Part shown: positions 26,244-34,859 of the stretch, in pieces
Layout: each line of letters starts with the position of its first letter
Position numbering within the stretch: the stretch's first letter is position 1
Notes under the pieces: generated by a model
The model's input: the letters and a program-made list of their open reading frames with translations, nothing else
What the model was told of the DNA's origin: nothing
Databases searched by the model: none
Assembly: GCA_013416455.1 (NCBI GenBank)
Contig: JACCES010000005.1
Span: 186,001-250,000, forward strand
Length of the DNA stretch: 64,000 nt
Reading direction: 5' to 3'
From: Alcaligenaceae bacterium
Lineage (GTDB): Bacteria; Pseudomonadota; Gammaproteobacteria; Burkholderiales; Burkholderiaceae_B
Translations under genes and position numbers: made by a program

Positions 26244-27122
26244 TCAGGCTTGGGGGACGCAGTAAGCGTCGGCGGAAAGACGGAAGGTGGTGCGTTTCAT
26301 GAGACGGGGCTGATCCAGTCTCATGTTGTCGCGCCGGTGCATGGTGCAGCCGTTGTCCCACATCATCAGGTCGCCGTTGTAGACCTTGTGGCGGTAGGTC
26401 AGCGAAGGATGGCCGCCGGCCTCGAAGAGGAGGGGCAGCACACGGGCGTTTTCCTCTTCGCTGAGGCCTTCGATGGATTCGAGGGTGGTGGGGTCGGCGT
26501 ACAGGGCCTTGCGGCCGGTTTCGGGGTGAGTAAGCACCACCGGGTGACGTGCGTCGGGCAGGCTGAGCATGGTGTTGGCCTTGGCCTTGTCCTTCAGTTC
26601 GAGGGTGTTCAGCATGGCGTAGCGCTTGGCATAGCGGAACAGGCCGCTGCGGCCGTCGATGAGCTCCTGGACGTCCTTGGGCAGGTCTTCCCAGGCCTGG
26701 TACTGGTTGGCCCAATAGATGTCGCCCCCGTCGCGCGGCACTTCCGTGCCATAGAGGATGGCACCCGTGGCGGGGCGGACCTGATAGGTCTGGTCCGAAT
26801 GCCAGTCGACGTCCTCGCCGCCGGCGAACCCGCCGACGAAATGGCCGTCAGCGTACTTGAGGGTGCTGAAATAGATGATTTCCGGGTGGTAGGGCGATTG
26901 GATGTCCTTGCGCACGGTCTTGTCGCAGGGCCCGAAATGTTCGGTGAAGCGTACCAGTTCGTCTTCTTCCAGGGCCTGGCGGCGGAAGATCATCACCGGC
27001 GACTTCCGCCAGATGGATTTCAGTTCCTGAATGGCGGCGGGGTCATTGAGGATGTCGGGAATGGCCGTGTGGACTTCGACGACGAAGTCGCTATGCAGCG
27101 GGGTGGTTCGAATGGCGGTCAT
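26244..27122 (-). CDS. TauD/TfdA-family Fe(II)/2-oxoglutarate dioxygenase
   Basis: A 292-residue dioxygenase. The iron ligands are visible as H108-x-D110 in DWHSDQTY and His262 in CTMHRRD; the 2-oxoglutarate arginine is likely in RLMKRTTFRL. It hydroxylates a small molecule using oxygen and 2-oxoglutarate, giving succinate and CO2; taurine, aryloxy acids or other carboxylates are family substrates, here unknown. It lies 17 bp downstream of the FMN oxidase gene and 17 bp upstream of the RraA-like gene, clearly one operon. Confidence 0.87.
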   Translation of the reverse strand: MTAIRTTPLHSDFVVEVHTAIPDILNDPAAIQELKSIWRKSPVMIFRRQALEEDELVRFTEHFGPCDKTVRKDIQSPYHPEIIYFSTLKYADGHFVGGFAGGEDVDWHSDQTYQVRPATGAILYGTEVPRDGGDIYWANQYQAWEDLPKDVQELIDGRSGLFRYAKRYAMLNTLELKDKAKANTMLSLPDARHPVVLTHPETGRKALYADPTTLESIEGLSEEENARVLPLLFEAGGHPSLTYRHKVYNGDLMMWDNGCTMHRRDNMRLDQPRLMKRTTFRLSADAYCVPQA

Positions 27123-27139
27123 ATTGACTGTCTCCTGTT

Positions 27140-28396
27140 TCAGTTGATCGGGGCCACCGGAACATCGGCCGGCGGCGTTGCGGGCGCGCGCTCGGGGCGG
27201 GGCGTCCCGTCGGATGGGGCGTGCTGCGGGGCCGCGTGGGCGGCCGTGGGCTGCCAGAGATAGCCGCGGTCGAGGGCTTCGACGCTCGTGCAGCCGATCT
27301 GGGCGAGCACCATGTCGATTTCCTTCTGCATGATGCGCAGCACCTGGGCCACGCCGGCCTGGCCGCCCGCGGCGGCTCCGTACAGCGAAGGCCTTCCGAA
27401 AATGCAGGCCTTGGCGCCCAGGCAGCGGGCGATCACGACATCGGAGCCACGGCGGACACCGCTGTCGAGCAGCAGTTCGGCCCGGTCGCCCACGGCCGCA
27501 TGGATCGCCGGCAGCATTTCCAGCGAGGCGGGCGAGGCGTCCAGCTGGCGGCCGCCATGGTTCGATACCACCAGCCCGTCCACGCCGAGCCGCACCGCTT
27601 CGATGGCGTCATCGGGGTGCATGATGCCCTTGAGCGCCAGCGGCCCCTTCCAGGTGTCGCGGATGCGGCGGATATGGTCCCAGTTCACCATGGGCGCCGG
27701 GGTCAGGGTGCCATACATGTCGGCGACGTCACCGGCGCTGGCGCCTTCGGGAGCGTAGGGCTTCCAGTTCTTCATCATCGGCACGCCGCCGGTGCGCAGA
27801 TAGCGCAGCACCCATGCCGGATGCATGAGGGCTTCGAGCACGACCTTGGGCGTCATCCGGAAGGGGCGCGCGAACCCATTGCGCCGGTTCCGTTCGCGAT
27901 TGGAATTGACCGGCACGTCGATCGAGATCACCAGGGTGCGGACATTGGCCTTGATGGCGCGCTGGACCAGGTCTGCGTTGATGTGGTCCTGGGTCGTGCA
28001 GTACATCTGGAACCAGACGTGATCGGGCGCGACCGCCACCACCTCTTCGAGCGCGTTGTTGCTGGCGCTGGACAGGAGGAAGGGCACATTGGCGTCGCGC
28101 GCCGCCGCGGCCTGCATCAAGTCGGCATCGGGGCGCCACAGGCCGGCGAGGCCGGTGGGGCAGATGCCGATCGGGCTGGCGTAGTCGTGCCCGAACAGGC
28201 GCACCGTCTGGTCGCGGCGGGTGACGTCCCGCAGATAACGCGGCAACAGGCGGTACTGCGAAAAGGCGTCCCGATTGCGTTGCAGGCAGAGTTCGTCATC
28301 CGCGCCGCCTTCGATGAAATCGAAGGCGATGCGGGGCAGACTGCGGCGAGCGAGTACTCGCATGTCTTCAAGATTGATGGCGGATTTGAGGTTCAT
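27140..28396 (-). CDS. FMN-dependent alpha-hydroxyacid oxidase/dehydrogenase
   Basis: A 418-residue member of the glycolate oxidase/L-lactate dehydrogenase (LldD) family. Visible motifs: the N-terminal IAFDFIEGGADDE, the FMN phosphate region, the active-site SNHGGRQLD with the catalytic histidine, and the LLDSGVRRGSDV and ACIFGRPSLYG loops. It oxidises a 2-hydroxyacid to a 2-oxoacid. A ~45-residue proline/alanine-rich C-terminal tail beyond the normal domain end is unusual. First gene of the oxidase-dioxygenase-aldolase operon, with promoter motif P1 upstream. Confidence 0.88.
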   Translation of the reverse strand: MNLKSAINLEDMRVLARRSLPRIAFDFIEGGADDELCLQRNRDAFSQYRLLPRYLRDVTRRDQTVRLFGHDYASPIGICPTGLAGLWRPDADLMQAAAARDANVPFLLSSASNNALEEVVAVAPDHVWFQMYCTTQDHINADLVQRAIKANVRTLVISIDVPVNSNRERNRRNGFARPFRMTPKVVLEALMHPAWVLRYLRTGGVPMMKNWKPYAPEGASAGDVADMYGTLTPAPMVNWDHIRRIRDTWKGPLALKGIMHPDDAIEAVRLGVDGLVVSNHGGRQLDASPASLEMLPAIHAAVGDRAELLLDSGVRRGSDVVIARCLGAKACIFGRPSLYGAAAGGQAGVAQVLRIMQKEIDMVLAQIGCTSVEALDRGYLWQPTAAHAAPQHAPSDGTPRPERAPATPPADVPVAPIN

Positions 28397-28467
28397 GGTG
28401 ATAGGGAAGAATGATTTGCATCAACCATAAGCGGGCATTCCCGCCTTGCGAAGGGTGGCGGCATCAG

Positions 28468-28490
28468 CAATTTCACATGTTGAAACTAAG
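28468..28490 (-). promoter_or_regulatory. CAATTT..TGAAA..TAAG motif, copy P1 (oxidase operon)
   Basis: Plus strand CAATTTCACATGTTGAAACT then AAG; the centre TTTCA-CATGT-TGAAA (28471-28485) is a perfect 5-5-5 dyad. It lies about 75-90 bp before the FMN-oxidase start and just after the stop of the IclR gene. Towards the gene GCTTATGGTTGATG resembles the CTAAGGTTGATG of P2/P3. Candidate operator of the adjacent IclR regulator. Confidence 0.55.
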
Positions 28491-28624
28491 TACGCCGCCC
28501 GGCGCCGCCCGGCGGACCGTTGCGCGTGTTCGCATCGGCCTGACGCGGCATTGGCGGGGCTGCGGTTCGATGATAGCGGAGGGACGGCGGATGCGACATG
28601 GGGCTATGCCCGGATATGCGGGTT

Positions 28625-29476
28625 TCAGAGGCCCAGCGCCCGCGCCCGGGCCGCCAGCATGTCCGCCAGCGTTTTCAGCTGATCGTGCAGATGGGGCAGG
28701 TGTTCTTCGCTGTATTGTTCGGGGGAGCCCATCAGGCAGAGAGCGGCGAACGGCTGGCCGCCGCTGTCCATGACGGGGACGGCGAACGCATGCACGCCCG
28801 AGACGACGTCGCCCAGATTCACGCCGAAGCCGTGGCGATCGGAGCGTTCCCGCATTTTCTGCAAGGCGTCGAGGCGGCCGGAGCCACGGAAGGAGATTTC
28901 CTGGGCGATATTGCTCAGCAGGACCTGGCGGGCCTCTTCTTTCGGCAGCTTCTGAAGGATGGCGATGCCGCCCACCGAGGTGAACAGCGGCCGCCGGGTC
29001 CCCGGGTGGACCATCAGCCCGGTCAGTGTCAGCGTGCCCGCCCGCAGACTGCATACGTATTCGTTGCCGCTGCGCAGCAGGAACAGCGCGATCCCGCCCT
29101 GCTGGCGGGCAAATTCCTGCAGGGCCGCATCGGCGTAGCGATGGAACTGCACGCGAGGGCGCTGCGCCAGGCCGAGTTCGTACATCAAGGGGCCGGGAAC
29201 GTAGTGCCGGTCATGGGCGCGACGCTCGACCAGCCGTTCCTGCACCAGGCATGTCAGCATGCGGTGGACGGTGGCCTTGTCCTGCTGACAGGCGGCGGAC
29301 AGATCGGACAGACGCCAGCCGAAATCGGGTTTTGATGCAATCATGCGCATGAGTCGGATCCCCCGGCCGAGGCTCTGGGTACCGCTGCGGTTCGGGCTGC
29401 CGGCGGACAGCTTCCGCTCAAGGTTTTCCTGATTCATGATGCCGCCATTGTCTGCTTCCCGTTCACGGCGTTCCAT
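28625..29476 (-). CDS. IclR-family transcriptional regulator
   Basis: A 283-residue IclR protein: winged helix DFGWRLSDLSAACQQDKATVHRMLTCLVQERLVER (about residues 40-75) and a C-terminal effector domain. The ATG at 29476 follows GGGGAGA; an inner ATG at 29437 and an upstream frame to 29566 are less likely. It lies between the aminotransferase (divergent) and the oxidase operon (same strand, 228 bp downstream). The three CAATTT..TGAAA motifs at 23.9, 25.4 and 28.5 kb are the natural candidates for its operators; the divergent gap (29477-29604) carries no good copy, which argues for either a different autoregulatory site or none. Confidence 0.87.
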   Translation of the reverse strand: MERREREADNGGIMNQENLERKLSAGSPNRSGTQSLGRGIRLMRMIASKPDFGWRLSDLSAACQQDKATVHRMLTCLVQERLVERRAHDRHYVPGPLMYELGLAQRPRVQFHRYADAALQEFARQQGGIALFLLRSGNEYVCSLRAGTLTLTGLMVHPGTRRPLFTSVGGIAILQKLPKEEARQVLLSNIAQEISFRGSGRLDALQKMRERSDRHGFGVNLGDVVSGVHAFAVPVMDSGGQPFAALCLMGSPEQYSEEHLPHLHDQLKTLADMLAARARALGL

Positions 29477-29604
29477 TCGTGTTTCTCCCCATTGGCTTGC
29501 GGGAAGACACGAGGCGCAGAGCGGATGAATGGCGGTCCCGATTGCCGAATCCCCGCCGACGTTCAATAATCGCCAATTGATCGCCCACCAATATGGAGAA
29601 TGAC

Positions 29605-30747
29605 ATGCCTGGTCTGCTTCCCGACGTCGATCCCGACGGTCTGCTCGAATACTCCGTGGTCTATACGGACCGCGCGGTCAATCACATGTCCAGGCGCTTC
29701 CAGGGGGCGATGAAGGACATCAGCCGGATTCTGAAGCAGGTGTACAAGGCGGAAGCGGCCATCGTGGTGCCGGGCAGCGGTACTTTCGGCATGGAAGCCG
29801 TGGCCCGGCAGTTCGCCACTGGCCGGCATTGCCTGGTCGTGCGCAATGGGTGGTTCAGTTTCCGCTGGAGCCAGATCTTCGAAATGGGTGCCATCCCGTC
29901 CCGCACGACGGTGCTGACGGCGGCGCGGGTGGCCGATGAGCGCCAGGCCGCTTTCGCGCCGCCGCCCATCGGCGAGGTGGTGGCGGCCATCCATGAACAG
30001 AAGCCGGAGCTGGTCTTCGCCGCGCACGTCGAAACCGCTTCGGGCATCATGCTGCCGCCCGGCTATCTGCGCGCCATGGCCGACGCCATCCACGCCGAGG
30101 GCGGGCTGTTCGTTCTGGACAGCATCGCTTCGGGCACGATCTGGGTGGATATGGAAGCGGCCGGGGTCGACATACTGATCAGCGCGCCGCAGAAGGGCTG
30201 GTCGGCGCCGGCCTGCGGGGCATTGGTCATGCTGAGCGCCCGCGCCAGAAAGAAGATCGATGAAACCACCAGCACCAGCTTCTCCTGCGATCTGCGCAAG
30301 TGGCTGCAGATCATGGAAGCCTATGAGCAGGGCGGTTTTGCCTATCATGCCACCCTGCCCACGGATTCCCTCGTCGCGCTGCGCGACGCCATGCTCGAAG
30401 CCGAGGCGCGGGGGTTCGAGCATCTGCGCTCGGCGCAGCAGGAACTCGGTGACCGGGTTCGCGCCTTGCTGCGGGAAAAAGGCTACAAGAGCGTCGCGGC
30501 GCCCGGTTTCGAGGCGCCCGGCGTGGTCGTCAGCTATACCGACGACGACGGCATGCAGTCAGCCCGGAAGTTCGCCGAAGCCGGCATTCAGGCCGCCGCC
30601 GGTGTGCCCCTGCAGTGCGGGGAGCCGGCGGATTTCAAGACTTTCCGGCTTGGTCTCTTCGGGCTGGACAAGTGGGCCGACATAGACCGTACGGTGGGGA
30701 GCCTGGAGCGGGCCCTGGAACAGATACGTTCCGTGGCCGAAGCCTGA
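29605..30747 (+). CDS. Class V aminotransferase (alanine-glyoxylate/serine-pyruvate type)
   Basis: A 380-residue PLP enzyme. VPGSGTFGMEAVARQF is the cofactor phosphate loop, DSIASGTIWVDMEAAGVDI holds the Asp that pairs with the pyridine nitrogen, and Lys197 in SAPQKGWSAP forms the Schiff base. The family includes alanine-glyoxylate and serine-glyoxylate aminotransferases, which would suit a pathway that yields glyoxylate or a small oxoacid. Start: ATG 29605 has GGAG six bases upstream; the ATG at 29593 lacks a ribosome site. Divergent from iclR, probable member of the same regulon. Confidence 0.87.
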   Translation: MPGLLPDVDPDGLLEYSVVYTDRAVNHMSRRFQGAMKDISRILKQVYKAEAAIVVPGSGTFGMEAVARQFATGRHCLVVRNGWFSFRWSQIFEMGAIPSRTTVLTAARVADERQAAFAPPPIGEVVAAIHEQKPELVFAAHVETASGIMLPPGYLRAMADAIHAEGGLFVLDSIASGTIWVDMEAAGVDILISAPQKGWSAPACGALVMLSARARKKIDETTSTSFSCDLRKWLQIMEAYEQGGFAYHATLPTDSLVALRDAMLEAEARGFEHLRSAQQELGDRVRALLREKGYKSVAAPGFEAPGVVVSYTDDDGMQSARKFAEAGIQAAAGVPLQCGEPADFKTFRLGLFGLDKWADIDRTVGSLERALEQIRSVAEA

Positions 30748-30828
30748 GAGCCGCTCCGTGGCCCGGCCGTGAACGGGGGCGCCCGCCGCCGCGCTTCGGT
30801 CGGGCGGCCGCGCCTCATCCGGCCCGGC

Positions 30829-31578
30829 TCAGTTGAAAGTGACGTCCAGCCCGGGCAGGGTGATGCCCATCAAGGTGCTCGTCCAGCGCTGGCCCGGCGC
30901 GACCGGATACGCCGCCGTCATCGTGCCGGTGGTGATGATGGCCCCCGCTTCGATGGCGGGCATGCCTTCGCGGCGCAACCCTTCGATCAGCTGGATGATG
31001 GCGTTCAGGGGGTTGCCCAGCACTTGGGCGCTCTTGCCGGTTTCCTTCAGTTCGCCGTCGCAGTGCAGGTCGACGAGGATCTGCCCCAGCCGGCCGGCCG
31101 GGTCCTCGCCCAGGTCTGTGACCGCGATGCGTTCGCCCAGAAGCAGGGCGCCGTGCATGGCGCCGTCCGCGATGGCTTCGGGCGCGGTGGGCGGTTTGCC
31201 GCTGGCGGGCGTGCGCACGATTTCGAAGGCATGAGCGACCCAGTCGATGCACCCGAGCAGTTCCTCGTGGCCGGCCTGCTGGGGCGGCACCTTGTGGAAA
31301 TGCACGGCGATTTCAGGTTCGATCCTGGGCCCGTTGAGGTGGGCCAGCGAGTATCTGAAGGGCTTGCCGCCCGCGTCGACGACGGTGTCGTCGTACATCG
31401 CTCCCCACATGGGGGTGCTCACGCCAAGCTGTGTCCATAGCCGCCTGTCGGTGAACCCGATCTTCCGGCCGACGATTCTGGCGCCTTGGCCGGTGCGCTG
31501 CGCTTCGCGTTCGCGCGCGGCCCGGTAGGCGGCGGACAAGGTGGAGGGAGGATGCTGCTTCGGTTCTGGAGTGCTCAT
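30829..31578 (-). CDS. 2-keto-4-pentenoate hydratase/FAH-family protein
   Basis: A 249-residue protein of the MhpD/HpcG branch of the fumarylacetoacetate hydrolase superfamily: GARIVGRKIGFT near residue 35, the metal-site glutamates in RIEPEIAVHF, and AIADGAMHGALLLGE/ITTGTMTAAYPV near the C-terminus. It would hydrate a 2-oxo-4-enoate to a 4-hydroxy-2-oxoacid, the type of substrate that an RraA-like aldolase (25519-26226) cleaves, or decarboxylate an oxoacid. Single gene, convergent with the aminotransferase. Confidence 0.83.
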   Translation of the reverse strand: MSTPEPKQHPPSTLSAAYRAAREREAQRTGQGARIVGRKIGFTDRRLWTQLGVSTPMWGAMYDDTVVDAGGKPFRYSLAHLNGPRIEPEIAVHFHKVPPQQAGHEELLGCIDWVAHAFEIVRTPASGKPPTAPEAIADGAMHGALLLGERIAVTDLGEDPAGRLGQILVDLHCDGELKETGKSAQVLGNPLNAIIQLIEGLRREGMPAIEAGAIITTGTMTAAYPVAPGQRWTSTLMGITLPGLDVTFN

Positions 31579-31619
31579 TTCGCCAAGTCAGGGAATGGAT
31601 GGAGCATTTAGCATACCTT

Positions 31620-31690
31620 GGGAAGCTCTGAACAAGTCACCGCGTCGCATGCATCTGTGGATTCGGGCCGTGACTTGTTCAGAGCTTCCC
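31620..31690. repeat. MITE-like element B, short copy
   Basis: Perfect 21-bp terminal inverted repeats: the left end starts GGGAAGCTCTGAACAAGTC (31620) and the right end finishes GACTTGTTCAGAGCTTCCC (31690). The 29-bp interior (GCGTCGCATGCATCTGTGGA...) matches part of the longer copies at 42577-42739 and 54448-54616. It lies in the promoter region of the BaiN-like gene. No transposase is encoded. Confidence 0.8.
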
Positions 31691-31753
31691 TTGGAAGCAC
31701 GGAACGAATGGATGATTTATGATGGGCCGCCACGCGCCACAGGAAGCCCAGCC

Positions 31754-32995
31754 ATGCCCGACACCCACGCAGCCCATGTCGCCGTCATCGGCGGTGGACC
31801 TGCCGGCCTGATGGCGGCCGGGGCGCTCGCCGCGGCGGGTGTCCCGGTCACCGTTTTCGACGCCAAGCCTTCGCTGGGGCGCAAGTTCCTGCGGGCCGGT
31901 GTCGGCGGGCTGAACCTCACACACGGCGAGGAGTATGCGGCGTTCTGCTCCCGCTTCGGCGACCGGCTGCCGCAACTCCAGGCCATGCTCGACCGTTTTC
32001 CGCCTTCGTCGGTGCGGCACTGGGCGGAAGGTCTGGGCGTCGATACTTTCGAAGGTTCTTCCGGCCGGGTTTTTCCCGTCGACATGAAGGCGGCTCCCTT
32101 GCTGCGGGCATGGGTGCAGCGCCTGCGCGGCCTGGGGGTGCAGTTCCGCCTGCGGCATCGCTGGCTGGGCTGGGATGCCGACGGGGGCCTGCGTCTGCTG
32201 TCGCCGGCGGGCGAACTGGCGCTGAGCCCGCCGGCGACGGTGCTGGCCCTGGGGGGCGGCAGTTGGCCGCAACTGGGCTCCGACGCAGCCTGGGTGCCTT
32301 GGCTGCGGGCGCGGGGGGTCGCCGTGGCGGCCATGCGCAGCGCCAACTGCGGGTTCGATGTCGGCTGGACGCCATACCTGCGCGGCCGGTTTGCGGGTAC
32401 GCAGCTCAAGTCCGTGGCGCTCAGCTTCACCGATATGCGGGGCCGCACGGCAACGCGCCGCGGCGAGTTCGTGATCAGCGAGTACGGGGTGGAAGGCAGC
32501 CTGATCTATGCGTTCTCGCAAGGCCTGCGCGAAGCCATAGCAGCGGAAGGCCGGGCCACCTTCACGCTGGACCTGCTGCCGGAACACAGTGCCGAGCGCG
32601 TGCTGTCCGGGCTTGCGCATCCGCGCGGCGCCCGTTCGATGTCCAGCCATCTGCAAAGCCGGCTGGGAATCACCGGCGTGAAGTCGGCCCTGCTGCATGA
32701 AGTGCTGGACAAGGATGTGTTCGCGGATGCCGCGCGGCTGGCGCGCGGCATCAAGGCGCTGCCCATCACCGTCATCGCGGCGCGCCCCTTGGCGGAAGCC
32801 ATCAGCACGGCGGGCGGCGTCCGCTTCGATGCCGTCGATGAGCGGCTGATGCTGAAAGCCCTGCCCGGCGTCTTCGTGGCCGGCGAAATGCTCGATTGGG
32901 AGGCGCCCACCGGGGGATACCTGCTGACCGCCTGTCTGGCGCAGGGCCTGTGGGCGGGGGAAGGCGCAAGAGACTGGCTGAGGGCGGAGCGATAA
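31754..32995 (+). CDS. BaiN/HI0933-like FAD flavoprotein
   Basis: A 413-residue NAD(P)/FAD-dependent oxidoreductase. The dinucleotide-binding start VAVIGGGPAGLMAAGALAAAG, then SLGRKFLRAGVGGLNLTH (the family signature K-F-x3-G-x-G-x-x-N-x-T), and the C-terminal FAD segment GVFVAGEMLDWEAPTGGYLL identify the HI0933/BaiN family. Family members reduce ring double bonds in some clostridia, but most proteobacterial members have no known substrate. ATG 31754 has AGGAAG upstream; the longer frame to 31541 runs through the repeat element and is not real. Confidence 0.87.
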   Translation: MPDTHAAHVAVIGGGPAGLMAAGALAAAGVPVTVFDAKPSLGRKFLRAGVGGLNLTHGEEYAAFCSRFGDRLPQLQAMLDRFPPSSVRHWAEGLGVDTFEGSSGRVFPVDMKAAPLLRAWVQRLRGLGVQFRLRHRWLGWDADGGLRLLSPAGELALSPPATVLALGGGSWPQLGSDAAWVPWLRARGVAVAAMRSANCGFDVGWTPYLRGRFAGTQLKSVALSFTDMRGRTATRRGEFVISEYGVEGSLIYAFSQGLREAIAAEGRATFTLDLLPEHSAERVLSGLAHPRGARSMSSHLQSRLGITGVKSALLHEVLDKDVFADAARLARGIKALPITVIAARPLAEAISTAGGVRFDAVDERLMLKALPGVFVAGEMLDWEAPTGGYLLTACLAQGLWAGEGARDWLRAER

Positions 32996-33142
32996 TTGCT
33001 GGCGCATCCTCTTCCGCGGAGAGGCCTGGAATGGTCCGCGCGGTAAACCGCCGCCGGGGCAGGAATACGACGATCGAATCCAGGGATGAGCCCGGCGCCT
33101 CGGGCCGCGCAGGGCTCCCCGAAGACCGGAGAGGGAAGGAAT

Positions 33143-33571
33143 ATGGAAACAATGGAATTGCACCGTGGTCGCCTGATAGACCATATCCAGCTGGTCGTGC
33201 GCGACCTGGACACCAGTCAACGCTTCTACGAAGCGATCCTGTCCGTGCTGGGCGTGCCCATGGGCGGGCGGGGCGATGGATTTTTCTGGGCCGATGAACT
33301 GGTCGTGTCTTCCCGAGGGAGCGAGGCGGCGGCCGGCGAGCTGACCGGCCGCCATCACTTGGCTTTCCAGGCTCGCGATCAGGCCATGGTGCAAGCCTTC
33401 CATCAGGCGGCGCTGGCGCATGGGGGCCGCGACAACGGCGCTCCCGGCAAGCGTCCCTATCATCCGGATTATTACGCAGCCTTCGTGCTGGACCCGGACG
33501 GCAACAATATCGAAGCGGTTTATCACGGCCCGGCGGAACGCAGCGCGGAATCGGTGAAAGTCAGCTTCTGA
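33143..33571 (+). CDS. VOC-family protein (glyoxalase/bleomycin-resistance fold)
   Basis: A 142-residue single-domain VOC protein with the two beta-alpha-beta-beta-beta modules: IDHIQLVVRDLDTSQRFYEAIL (metal-ligand His in DHI) and HHLAFQARDQ ... DPDGNNIEAVYHG (second His and Glu). Activities in the fold range from lyase to dioxygenase and isomerase. A VOC gene also neighbours itaconate-type operons in other bacteria, so a link with the operon at 34380 is possible but a MarR gene lies between. ATG 33143 follows GGGAAGGA. Confidence 0.8.
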   Translation: METMELHRGRLIDHIQLVVRDLDTSQRFYEAILSVLGVPMGGRGDGFFWADELVVSSRGSEAAAGELTGRHHLAFQARDQAMVQAFHQAALAHGGRDNGAPGKRPYHPDYYAAFVLDPDGNNIEAVYHGPAERSAESVKVSF

Positions 33572-33603
33572 CATGAAACCGCCCGCGCTCGCTGCGTTCG
33601 ATG

Positions 33604-33619
33604 GCCCCCCCGCGGGGGC
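33604..33619. terminator. GC palindrome after VOC gene
   Basis: GCCCCCCCGCGGGGGC, a compact GC palindrome (12-bp core CCCCCGCGGGGG at 33607-33618) between the convergent VOC and MarR genes. Likely to slow or stop transcription from either side; there is no T run. Confidence 0.4.
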
Positions 33620-33686
33620 TTCGGCATCCCTTGGACGGCCGGGCGCAGGCTGACCTGACGGCCTTCCCGGCGGCGCGCCCCGGCGG

Positions 33687-34220
33687 TCATTCCGGCGGCA
33701 GGCCCTTGAACGCCAGCAGATTATGCTTGACCAGATCGAGCATTGCCGCGAGCTGATGACGTTGATCGATGCTCAGGCCTTGCAGGAGCGCCTCGCTCAT
33801 CTGGTCGCTCTTGACGCGCATGCGTTCGATCATGCCGCTGCCCTCGATCGTCAGGAAGACCAGTTTGGTGCGCCGGTCGTGAGGGCTGGCGGCGCGGCGC
33901 ACCAGCCCCTGCGCTTCGAGCCGGTCGATCAGGCCTCCCAGGGCGGCGCGCCCGATTTCCAGTATTTCCGCCAGGTCGCTCTGCGACATGCCATCGTGCC
34001 GTGACAGGTAGGCCATCACCCACCATTGCGAGCGGGTGACGCCGTACGGCTTCATGACTTCATCGAACACTTTGCGGCGCAGGCGGGAGACGTCGTGCAT
34101 CAGGAAACCCAGGCGCTGATCCCAGTTGTCGTGCTGCGCATCCTGCCTGCCGTTCCCGCCCGTGTCCGGCAAGGCGGGGGTGTTGTCCGTGGCGGCCATC
34201 GTGTGAAGAGGTGCTGTCAT
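33687..34220 (-). CDS. MarR-family transcriptional regulator
   Basis: A 177-residue MarR protein. The winged helix lies around GVTRSQWWVMAYLSRHDGMSQSDLAEILEIGRAALGGLIDRLEAQGLVRR, with the DDRR-like wing as SPHDRRTKLVFLT. MarR dimers bind short palindromes and are released by phenolic or acyl-CoA ligands. It is divergent from the seven-gene CoA operon at 34380, and the shared 160-bp gap carries the palindrome TGTATGCATACA. The start at 34220 has no strong ribosome site; ATG 34199 is an alternative. Confidence 0.88.
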   Translation of the reverse strand: MTAPLHTMAATDNTPALPDTGGNGRQDAQHDNWDQRLGFLMHDVSRLRRKVFDEVMKPYGVTRSQWWVMAYLSRHDGMSQSDLAEILEIGRAALGGLIDRLEAQGLVRRAASPHDRRTKLVFLTIEGSGMIERMRVKSDQMSEALLQGLSIDQRHQLAAMLDLVKHNLLAFKGLPPE

Positions 34221-34292
34221 GCGAAGAAAGGTGCTTGAATGGTGAATGGGCCCATTATCTCAATCGTTGGTCGGCCGGGTATTCCCTTATAT

Positions 34293-34304
34293 TGTATGCA
34301 TACA
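34293..34304. promoter_or_regulatory. Palindrome TGTATGCATACA, probable MarR operator
   Basis: Perfect 12-bp palindrome in an AT-rich patch between the divergent marR and MaoC genes. The AT-rich patch continues to about 34328 (TTATGTTAGATTAACTTAAT, with a GTTA-GAT-TAAC dyad), where the MaoC-side promoter probably lies. Confidence 0.55.
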
Positions 34305-34379
34305 TACATTATGTTAGATTAACTTAATCCCGCTCTGCTGTACAGACAGGCGGAATCCATCACATCCAAGGAGGCCAAA

Positions 34380-34844
34380 ATGGCTGGGCTGTATTACGAA
34401 CAATTCCATGTCGGCCAGACATTCAAGCATGATATCCGGCGTACCGTCACCGAGGCCGACAATGTCCTGTTCACGGCCATGACCCACAACCCGGCGGCCA
34501 TTCATCTGGACGCCGAGTACGCGAAAGGCACGGAATTCGGCCGGCCCATCATGAACAGCGCGTTCACCCTGGGGCTGATGGTCGGCATTTCGGTGGGGGA
34601 CACCACACTGGGGACCACGGTGGGCAATCTGGGGTGGGACGAGGTGCGGTTTCCCCGCCCGGTATTCCCCGGCGACACCCTGCGGGTGGAATCCACCGTG
34701 GTCGAACTGCGGGACAGCAAATCACGGCCGCAAAATGGCATTGTCGTGTTCGAGCACCGGGCCTACAACCAGCGCGATGAACAGGTGGCGTCCTGCCGCC
34801 GCATTGCATTGATGCTGCGGTCGCCGGCGGCGCAAGCGGGCTGA
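34380..34844 (+). CDS. MaoC-family hydratase (itaconyl/mesaconyl-CoA-hydratase-like)
   Basis: A 154-residue hot-dog-fold enoyl-CoA hydratase. The MaoC active-site pattern is visible as FTAMTHNPAAIHLD (the Asn/Asp and His pair) and GTEFGRPIMNSAFTLGLMVG. It would hydrate an unsaturated acyl-CoA. In Pseudomonas and Yersinia a MaoC-type protein (Ich/RipB) hydrates itaconyl-CoA, and the neighbours here (CaiB-type transferase, CitE-type lyase) are the same families as Ict and Ccl. First gene of the seven-gene operon; ATG 34380 follows AAGGAGG. Confidence 0.85.
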   Translation: MAGLYYEQFHVGQTFKHDIRRTVTEADNVLFTAMTHNPAAIHLDAEYAKGTEFGRPIMNSAFTLGLMVGISVGDTTLGTTVGNLGWDEVRFPRPVFPGDTLRVESTVVELRDSKSRPQNGIVVFEHRAYNQRDEQVASCRRIALMLRSPAAQAG

Positions 34845-34859
34845 ACGGGGAACGGAGCC

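Noticed and set aside
29501-29560. Fourth copy of the CAATTT..TGAAA module between iclR and the aminotransferase
   Set aside because: ATGAATGGCGG resembles part of P3, but the TTTCA-N5-TGAAA core is absent.
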